From CAZPQV01 sp964588705 (GTDB lineage: Bacteria; Bacteroidota; Bacteroidia; Flavobacteriales; Weeksellaceae), in contig CAZPQV010000009.1 in NCBI GenBank assembly GCA_964588705.1, forward strand, positions 1-49,318: 49,318 bases of DNA, written 5' to 3'. Below the pieces are notes generated by a model. That model was not told the DNA's origin. It saw nothing but the letters and a program-made list of their open reading frames with translations, and searched no databases. Positions within the stretch are counted from its first letter, which is position 1. Each line of letters opens with the position of its first letter. Both the position numbers and the translations under genes were made by a program. Shown here piece after piece: positions 43,030 through 49,318 of the stretch.

Positions 43030-44412
43030 CTACATATTTTCAGGAATTTTGGCGATAATTTCGGTACCTTTTTCAGAGCTTAATATATTAAAATCGCCCC
43101 CAATTTCTAATATGCGGTGCTTCATGTTTTTAATTCCGTTTCCTTTTGATTCTGCTGGATTAAAGCCTTTGCCATTATCTTTCACAGAAAGGATAATATT
43201 CTGAAATTCGTTGCTTACCTTGATTTTTATTTGGTTGCAATCTGAATGTTTTATAGCATTGTTCGTGGCTTCCTGTATCACTCTATAATTATTCATCGCC
43301 TGTTTCGAGCTTAACATTTTAGCACTCAAACTCTCGTCAAAATTGATTTCGAAATCAATTTTTTCTGTAGAGGATTTTGCATTGGAAATAAAATTTTTAA
43401 TCCGTGCTTCCACATCTTCAAATTTTATCGCGTCTGAACTCATCGCCCAAATCGTGTCGCGCAGCTCACTGATGGCTTCTGCAGCCATTCCCGAGACATT
43501 GCTTATGTTTTCTTTACTCACGCCCTTGTCATTTTCCATTTTGTATTTAATGGTTTCCAGTGAAGAGTTAATCAAAGTAAGCTGTGAACCGATATTATCG
43601 TGCAAATCCCGGGAAATTGATATTCTTTGTTCTGCAAGGCGATGTTCGTTTTCGGTTTTTGCTACCGCATACAAGACCGCCGCCTCATTATTGATAATGG
43701 TATTTCGCACAGAAACCAAAATATAAACTACGCCCATAAACGCAGGCATTCCTATGAGATCTGAGTAGATTTGAGGATAACCTAAAACCAGGTTTACAAA
43801 AAGTGTGATGATGGTAAACGCTACCATGTTAAAGAGGAAATAATTACAGAACTCCATCGACCATCTTTTTCTTAATATTCTAAGCTTAAAGAGTGGATCA
43901 TTCGGATCAATTTTCAATTTTTTAATCCATTTTTTTGCTGCAATGGTGTAAATAATGGGGCTGATTACAGTAAAATAATTAATGACATTATACACCTGAG
44001 CTGTTCCGGTTTTTACCAAATTCAGCACCTCATCTTTATCAGCTTTGTCTGTATAAATAAAATGAAGCGAAATTCCTGAGACAAAAATAACTAATGAAAT
44101 CAGAAGATGAAAAAATAAATTTTTGATGGTGTAATTTCCATTCACAAACCTTGCATAATAGTAAATGGCAGGACCGAAAGCAAAAGGTAGTGACATCATT
44201 GCAAAACTGATAAAAATCCAGTCTGCAATATTGAAATACAGCACCATCATATTGAAAAAACAGGTTTCAATTACCGTGAAGTAAATAAGACTCAAAGTGA
44301 TTTTGATTCCCAGTTTCTCTCTGCTGTTAAACAAAGTAGGTAACAGCAGCAGAAAAAGTATGATGCTGACGATGATATTCAGGTAAAGAACAAAGGGTTG
44401 TTTGTACAGCAT
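43030..44412 (-). CDS. 7TM-type sensor histidine kinase (HisKA_3)
   Basis: 460 residues. About seven transmembrane helices fill residues 7-250 (for example YLNIIVSIILFLLLLPTLF and FCNYFLFNMVAFTIITLFVNL, partly quoted). The dimerisation box is ISISRDLHDNIGSQLTLINS with phosphoacceptor His271, as in NarX/DesK kinases that pair with LuxR-type regulators. The ATP domain shows YRVIQEATNNAIKHS and VKDNGKGF. The 7TM input fits a membrane-embedded or lipid-phase signal; the actual signal is unknown. Directly upstream of its regulator. Confidence 0.92.
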   Translation of the reverse strand: MLYKQPFVLYLNIIVSIILFLLLLPTLFNSREKLGIKITLSLIYFTVIETCFFNMMVLYFNIADWIFISFAMMSLPFAFGPAIYYYARFVNGNYTIKNLFFHLLISLVIFVSGISLHFIYTDKADKDEVLNLVKTGTAQVYNVINYFTVISPIIYTIAAKKWIKKLKIDPNDPLFKLRILRKRWSMEFCNYFLFNMVAFTIITLFVNLVLGYPQIYSDLIGMPAFMGVVYILVSVRNTIINNEAAVLYAVAKTENEHRLAEQRISISRDLHDNIGSQLTLINSSLETIKYKMENDKGVSKENISNVSGMAAEAISELRDTIWAMSSDAIKFEDVEARIKNFISNAKSSTEKIDFEINFDESLSAKMLSSKQAMNNYRVIQEATNNAIKHSDCNQIKIKVSNEFQNIILSVKDNGKGFNPAESKGNGIKNMKHRILEIGGDFNILSSEKGTEIIAKIPENM

Positions 44413-44532
44413 GTTCAGCCAACGGATTTCGTTATCAGTTGGTTAAAATTAATTATTTTTTTTACTCTGACAAACAGTTTTTCTGGAATGTGTAGTATTA
44501 AGTCTCTTAACCTAAATGTTTTAATTAACAAA

Positions 44533-46221
44533 TTATACCAAAAGTAAAATCAGCAGCTGCGCTACAAAAATTCTGGAAATGGTCACCAACGGATAAACTT
44601 GCGCATAACTTTGAAGCGGTACATCGCTGTCAAGATAACTTGTGCTGAACGACAATGCTGCAGGATCGGTATAACTACCGCTCATAATTCCAGACAACTG
44701 AAGGAAATTAATTTTCATAAAGAATCTTCCGATGATAACCATCAGAATCAGAGGGATAAACGTAATTGCACAACCGTATAGCAACCATAGCCAACCATTA
44801 TTCTGCACAAAATTTTCATAGAAACCTTCACCTGCGTGAACGCCGACCGCAGCAAAGAACAGACAAATCCCAAAATCTTTCATAAAGTGAGTTGCGCCAT
44901 TATTGATATACGAATGGATAAACGCAATTCCTCCGTATCGACTAATAAACAATGCTGTAATCAATGGTCCTGCTGCAAAACCAAGCTTTATCGGTACAGG
45001 AAGAGAAGGAATCATAATTGGAATAGATCCTATTAAAATACCGATTAAAAGTCCGCCAAACAGTGAAAGAAAATCAGGCTCTAAAAGCTTTTTCTCCGAA
45101 TTTCCGATGATTTCTTCGGCTTGTTTCAAACCTTCTTCTGTTCCAACGATTCTTACTTTGTCGCCATAGAAAAGCTCTAAAGATGGACGTGCCAGCATTT
45201 CTTTTCCGGCGCGGAACACACGGGTAACTTTCAAATCATATTGATTGTAAAGGTCCAGTTCCGAAAGTTTTTTATGCATCGCTTTTTCTTGGGTTACAAA
45301 GAAATTTTTGGTCATAATATCACTACCGGTCTCAATAAATTCATCGGTTGAGTGTCGTCCTACTTTCTGTGAAAATTCTTCCAAATCATTTTCAAAACCA
45401 ACCAGCATCATAACGTCGCGCATTTCAACACGGGTATCGAGCGTTGGTGAAATCACTCCTTCCGAACCACTATGCTTAAGACGCGAAATAACGATGTTCT
45501 TACCACTTTCGTGGATGAGCTGATGAAGCGTTTTGCCAACAACTTCCGGATTTGTAACCCTTACTTTGAGGTTTGCGATCGGAAGTTCAGATTTAATTTT
45601 TTCAAGACGGAATAGCCGCATTTCTTTTTCCGGATTGATTTTCAATAGAATTTTAGAGAAAATAATCACCAGAATTATTCCTAAAACACCCAAAGGATAA
45701 GTAATGGCGTAACCGATTGCCGGATCGCCAAAAATTTTATTAGGGAACTGATTGCTGACCTCTTCCAATGTACTTTTTGCCGCACCAAGCCCTGGAGTGT
45801 TCGTTACAGAACCGGACATGATTCCGACTAAATTTTCAATGCTCACTCCCGTTGTTTTAAACAGAATATAAGTTATAAAACCTCCAAGAAGCACCGTGGA
45901 AACCGCGAGTATATTAAATTTTAAACCCTCACTTTTAAATGATGAAAAGAAGGACGGTCCCACCTGAATACCGATTGCGTAAACAAAAAGGATTAAACCA
46001 AAATCTCTGATGAAATCCAGGATTTCCGGATTGATTCGGTAGCCGTAATGCCCCAGAAGCAAGCCCGTGAACATTACTGCAGAAACACCTAATGAGATTT
46101 TAGCAATTTTTAATCTGCCAAAAAACACACCTGTTCCGATGGCCAGCATAATTACAATCAGCGATTGAATTACGGTTGGATTTTCTGTTGGAAGCAAAAG
46201 TGCATTGAGCCAATCAAACAT
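44533..46221 (-). CDS. YidE/AspT-type transporter with two TrkA-C domains
   Basis: 562 residues from MFDWLNALLLPTENPTVIQ. Two homologous membrane halves, each about five helices (LGLILFVYAIGIQVGPSFFSSF; FGICLFFAAVGVHAGEGFYENF, partly quoted), flank two cytoplasmic TrkA-C-like domains (about 200-365). The halves share the SGSVTNTPGLGAAK and SGSYTDPAALSF motifs typical of the aspartate:alanine exchanger superfamily. The substrate in this organism is unknown. A longer frame to 46257 is rejected because a -7 box at 46246-46253 lies inside it. Confidence 0.9.
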   Translation of the reverse strand: MFDWLNALLLPTENPTVIQSLIVIMLAIGTGVFFGRLKIAKISLGVSAVMFTGLLLGHYGYRINPEILDFIRDFGLILFVYAIGIQVGPSFFSSFKSEGLKFNILAVSTVLLGGFITYILFKTTGVSIENLVGIMSGSVTNTPGLGAAKSTLEEVSNQFPNKIFGDPAIGYAITYPLGVLGIILVIIFSKILLKINPEKEMRLFRLEKIKSELPIANLKVRVTNPEVVGKTLHQLIHESGKNIVISRLKHSGSEGVISPTLDTRVEMRDVMMLVGFENDLEEFSQKVGRHSTDEFIETGSDIMTKNFFVTQEKAMHKKLSELDLYNQYDLKVTRVFRAGKEMLARPSLELFYGDKVRIVGTEEGLKQAEEIIGNSEKKLLEPDFLSLFGGLLIGILIGSIPIMIPSLPVPIKLGFAAGPLITALFISRYGGIAFIHSYINNGATHFMKDFGICLFFAAVGVHAGEGFYENFVQNNGWLWLLYGCAITFIPLILMVIIGRFFMKINFLQLSGIMSGSYTDPAALSFSTSYLDSDVPLQSYAQVYPLVTISRIFVAQLLILLLV

Positions 46222-46245
46222 TATTTCTATTTTTTTAAACCTCTG

Positions 46246-46253
46246 CAAAGTTA
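46246..46253 (-). promoter_or_regulatory. -7 box for the YidE/AspT-type gene
   Basis: On the minus strand TAACTTTG matches TAnnTTTG, 24 bp before the chosen ATG. Confidence 0.5.
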
Positions 46254-46302
46254 CCACTTAAAAGAGGGGAAGTAAATTAAATAATCGTGAAATAAATCAG
46301 AC

Positions 46303-48576
46303 TTATCGTTTTGAGCTCATATAAAACACGATTTCCCCACCATTTGTAATATCCGAGTGTTTCAGCGTGGTTCCTTTCAATATTTTACCATTAACAGTAA
46401 CTTTTGAAACATATACGTTTTCTTCCGACTGATTTTCTGTTTTGATGTTGAGAACTTTCCCGTTTTCTAAATTAATTTTTGCAGATTTTACGAGCGGACT
46501 TCCCAACTGATATTCGTCTGAACCGGGCAAAACCGGATAAAATCCTAATGCAGAAAAAATATACCATGCGCTCATTTGTCCGGCATCATCGTTGCCACAC
46601 AATCCGTCTTCTTCGTGCGAGTACATTTTGCGCATAATCATCCGAACGCGTTCCTGCGTTTTCCAGGAATCGTTTGTCCAATTATACAAATACGGAATAT
46701 GATGTCCCGGCTCATTGCCGTGAACATAATTTCCAATGATTCCGTCGCGCGTGATGTCTTCGTTTTTTTCTATGTATTTATCGGCAATTTCGGTGGTGAA
46801 AATCTCATCCAAATGTTTTGAAAATTTGTTTTTTCCACCCATCATTTCAATCATTTGCGGAACATTTTGCGGAACATAAAGTCCGTAATTGAAAGCATTT
46901 CCTTCGATAAATCCTTGTCCGTGTGTATCCATAGGATCAAATTCTTTTTTGAACGATCCATCGGAAAGTTTTGGGTGCATAAATCCGCTTTTCGGATTGT
47001 AGACATTTTTATAATTTTCAGAACGCTTCAAATATTCATTTTCTACCGATTTTTTGCCCAATTTTTTCGCAATTTGTGCAATCGCCCAATCGTCATAAGC
47101 GTATTCCAAAGTTTTAGAAACCGAAGAACTGCTCTTGTCTTCAGGAACATATCCGTATTTCAGATAATACTCAATACCGTCATAATATTTCAGGTTTGAT
47201 GAATTAATGGATGCTTCCAATGCTTTTTTCAAATCCACATCTGTCGTTCCTTTTACAATCGCATCTGCCAAAACAGAAACCGAATGATAACCAATCATAC
47301 ACCAGTTTTCGTTGGCATAATGACTCCAGATCGGAAGTGCCTTGTGAACACTTTGATCATAATGCGCCAAAAGCGAGTGTATCATATCATTATTTCTTTT
47401 GGTTTGAATGATGTTGAACAGCGGATGCAGCGCGCGATACGTGTCCCAAAGTGAAAAAATGGTATAATTGGTAAAGCCGTTGCTCTCGTGGATATTTTGG
47501 TCGAGGCCGAGATATTTTCCGTCTACATCTTCATAAAGAATCGGGGAGAGCATTGTGTGGTAAAGCGAAGTGTAGAAGGTTTTTTTATCATTTTCCGTTA
47601 AACTTTCCACTTCAATTTTTGAAAGTTCTTTTTCCCATTTCTGTTCGGTTTCTTTTTTTGTTTTGTTAAAATCCCAATGTGGAATTTCGGCTTCTAAATT
47701 TTTCAAAGCTCCTGCAGTTGAAGTATTGGATAAAGCGAATTTGATGAGAATCTGTTCGTTTTCTTCAGTATCAAAATCGAAGTAAGCACGGATTTGCCTT
47801 CCGGCAAACTCCGGAAAGTTTTCATTTTCGTTGAATTTTCTGTAAAAACCGTTGTATTCTACTTTTTCGTAGCGTTTTCTACCATAATTTTTAAACGGTT
47901 TTGAAAACTTCATCGCAAAATACACCTTCTTCGTTCTTGCCCAACCTGTAGTTTCTCGATAACCAACAATCGTCTGATTATCCTCTACCCGAACAAAAGT
48001 CCACACATTTTTACTTTCGTAATTGTAGATATTGTGCATCAAGTCCAGAATGATGTGCACATCTTTAGTTTTTGGAAATGTGTAACGGTGGAAGCCCACT
48101 CTTTCCGAAGCTGTGAGTTCTGCTTTTATGCCGTAATCATCCAGTATTACTTCGTAAAATCCCGGACTTGCCTTTTCTGTATTTTTAGAATATTGCGAAT
48201 GGAAACCACTTTTTGGTTCATCAATTTTTCCGGGTTCCAGATTTAGTTTTCCTGTGGTTGGCATGATCAGGAAATCTCCCAAATCTGAATGTCCGGTTCC
48301 GCTGAAATGGGTGTGTGCAAATCCGAAAATTGTTTTATCATCATATTGATAGCCGGAACAATAGCGGTAGGTTTCAGGATTGTATTTTCCGTCAATTGCA
48401 TACGGTTCCTGATTGGTATTTGGCGACAGTTGAACCATTCCGAAAGGCGCGGTTGCTCCCGGAAAAGTGTGTCCCATATTTTTGGTTCCTACGAATGGGT
48501 TGACGTAGGAGGTGAGGTTTTGAGCAGATATCATTAGGGTAAAGATTAAAGAGGAAAGAGAAAGAAGTTTTTTCAT
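46303..48576 (-). CDS. Glycoside hydrolase family 92 alpha-mannosidase
   Basis: 757 residues. Signal peptide MKKLLSLSSLIFTLMISAQ, so exported. The N-terminal beta-sandwich begins YVNPFVGTKNMGHTFPGATAPFG (partly quoted), a GH92 hallmark. The catalytic (alpha/alpha)6 part contains HTHFSGTGHSDLGD, FSLWDTYRALHPL, IEGNAFNYG, VHGNEPGHHIPYLYN and NDDAGQMSAWYIF. GH92 enzymes trim mannose from high-mannose N-glycans with Ca2+. A single GH92 not beside a SusC/SusD pair suggests modest glycan foraging or host/dead-cell glycan use. The 3' neighbour is the YidE/AspT-type transporter. Confidence 0.95.
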   Translation of the reverse strand: MKKLLSLSSLIFTLMISAQNLTSYVNPFVGTKNMGHTFPGATAPFGMVQLSPNTNQEPYAIDGKYNPETYRYCSGYQYDDKTIFGFAHTHFSGTGHSDLGDFLIMPTTGKLNLEPGKIDEPKSGFHSQYSKNTEKASPGFYEVILDDYGIKAELTASERVGFHRYTFPKTKDVHIILDLMHNIYNYESKNVWTFVRVEDNQTIVGYRETTGWARTKKVYFAMKFSKPFKNYGRKRYEKVEYNGFYRKFNENENFPEFAGRQIRAYFDFDTEENEQILIKFALSNTSTAGALKNLEAEIPHWDFNKTKKETEQKWEKELSKIEVESLTENDKKTFYTSLYHTMLSPILYEDVDGKYLGLDQNIHESNGFTNYTIFSLWDTYRALHPLFNIIQTKRNNDMIHSLLAHYDQSVHKALPIWSHYANENWCMIGYHSVSVLADAIVKGTTDVDLKKALEASINSSNLKYYDGIEYYLKYGYVPEDKSSSSVSKTLEYAYDDWAIAQIAKKLGKKSVENEYLKRSENYKNVYNPKSGFMHPKLSDGSFKKEFDPMDTHGQGFIEGNAFNYGLYVPQNVPQMIEMMGGKNKFSKHLDEIFTTEIADKYIEKNEDITRDGIIGNYVHGNEPGHHIPYLYNWTNDSWKTQERVRMIMRKMYSHEEDGLCGNDDAGQMSAWYIFSALGFYPVLPGSDEYQLGSPLVKSAKINLENGKVLNIKTENQSEENVYVSKVTVNGKILKGTTLKHSDITNGGEIVFYMSSKR

Positions 48577-48601
48577 TTTTGAAAATTTGATTAAAAATAA
48601 G

Positions 48602-48626
48602 AAATCCCGACGATTTGCCAGGATTT
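48602..48626 (-). terminator. aspS terminator
   Basis: AAATCCCG (48602-48609) pairs with CAGGATTT (48619-48626) with one G-U, with T-rich sequence following on the minus strand. Confidence 0.6.
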
Positions 48627-48649
48627 ATCTTTTTTTCAATTATTTGAAG

Positions 48650-49318
48650 CTATTCTTTCGTTTCCACTTTCAGATAAAGTTCATCGAGTTGTGCATCTGC
48701 AATCGGACTCGGTGCGTCAATCATCACATCTCTACCGGAATTGTTTTTCGGGAAAGCGATATAATCTCTGATGACCTCGTTGCCATCTAAAATTGCAACC
48801 AAACGGTCGAAACCAAAGGCTAAACCTGCGTGTGGCGGGGCTCCGTATTTGAAAGCGTTCATCAGGAATCCAAACTGAGCTTCTGCTTCTTCTTTGGTGA
48901 AACCAAGCAAATCGAACATTTTACTTTGTAGAGTTTTATCAAAAATTCTTACCGAACCACCGCCGATTTCGTTTCCGTTCAGTACCATATCATAAGCGTT
49001 GGCTCTTGCTTTTCCGGGTTCGGTTTCCAATAAGTGGATGTCTTCCGGTTTTGGAGAAGTGAACGGATGGTGCATCGCATGATAGCGACCGGTTTCTTCG
49101 TCCCATTCCAAAAGTGGAAAATCTACTACCCAAAGCGGAGCGAATTCGTCTCCTTTTCTTAAACCAAGTTGATTTCCAAGTTCCATTCTCAGGGCAGAAA
49201 GTTGAGTTCTTACTTTGTTGGCATCTCCACTCATAAGGAACATCAAATCTCCCGGTTTTGCATCGAATTTCTCTGCAATTTTCTTCAAAGAATCTTCGTC
49301 GTAGAATTTATTGACAGA
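48650..49318 (-). CDS. aspS: Aspartyl-tRNA synthetase, C-terminal part
   Basis: The final 222 or so residues; the gene runs off the right edge. Reading frame is open through the edge (SVNKFYDEDSLKKIAEKF). Class II synthetase features: WVVDFPLLEWDEETGRYHAMHHPFTSPK (GAD/insertion region, partly quoted), NGNEIGGGSVRIFD, and motif 3 GLAFGFDRLVAIL, then FPKNNSGRDVMIDAPSPI. The GAD-type long bacterial AspRS form is implied by the family; it attaches aspartate to tRNA-Asp. Confidence 0.97.
   Translation of the reverse strand, partial: SVNKFYDEDSLKKIAEKFDAKPGDLMFLMSGDANKVRTQLSALRMELGNQLGLRKGDEFAPLWVVDFPLLEWDEETGRYHAMHHPFTSPKPEDIHLLETEPGKARANAYDMVLNGNEIGGGSVRIFDKTLQSKMFDLLGFTKEEAEAQFGFLMNAFKYGAPPHAGLAFGFDRLVAILDGNEVIRDYIAFPKNNSGRDVMIDAPSPIADAQLDELYLKVETKE

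Overview
The window is AT-rich bacterial DNA from a draft genome of the Bacteroidetes, most likely class Flavobacteriia and close to Chryseobacterium/Weeksellaceae. The evidence is a type IX secretion C-terminal sorting tail, a PUR-type DUF3276 protein, BshB1 of bacillithiol synthesis, an ExbB-ExbD-ExbD-TonB cluster, a long-form NusB, and start regions that use TAnnTTTG -7 boxes rather than obvious Shine-Dalgarno sites. The genus is an inference. Two 10-N gaps show it is a scaffold.

Layout. Positions 1-3.4 kb (minus) hold pdxA, a DUF177 protein, rpmF, accB and the start of accC: vitamin B6, ribosome and fatty-acid initiation genes. 3.45-6.2 kb (plus) hold ribE, a NtrY-like histidine kinase and a tRNA N6-adenine methyltransferase, overlapping or abutting. 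ftsE and rpmH follow on minus. 7.25-7.98 kb is the only long gene-free stretch and carries repeat-like DNA. 8-19.6 kb is mixed: an NrnA-type DHH phosphoesterase, an alpha/beta hydrolase, two paralogous lipoproteins, an orphan ExbD, DsbD, TilS, an OmpA-type lipoprotein, an O-methyltransferase, a C40 peptidase, WaaA (Kdo transferase) and a GT2 glycosyltransferase. 19.7-23.5 kb has a small lipoprotein and leuS. 23.8-29.7 kb is a TonB energy-transduction cluster with a PstS-like lipoprotein and a large TPR protein. Then come bshB1, tRNA-His, a PUR protein, an ABC exporter and nusB-DUF1573-yajC. 34.7-40.2 kb holds two adjacent type IX-secreted repeat proteins sharing an apparently identical 736-bp 3' block, plus a lipoprotein. 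40.3-49.3 kb has a large unknown exported protein, a 7TM sensor kinase/LuxR regulator pair, a YidE/AspT-type transporter, a GH92 alpha-mannosidase and the 3' end of aspS.

The most striking item is leuS. An exact 501-bp (167-codon) unit, bounded by near-identical inverted repeats and encoding a DUF559 (Vsr-like, PD-(D/E)xK) nuclease domain, sits in frame at the entry to the LeuRS editing domain. All synthetase motifs are kept on both sides. It looks like a coding-compatible mobile element inside an essential gene.

Most other genes are ordinary housekeeping. Several starts were moved downstream of the longest possible ORF because a signal peptide begins there or because a -7 promoter box lies inside the longer frame.
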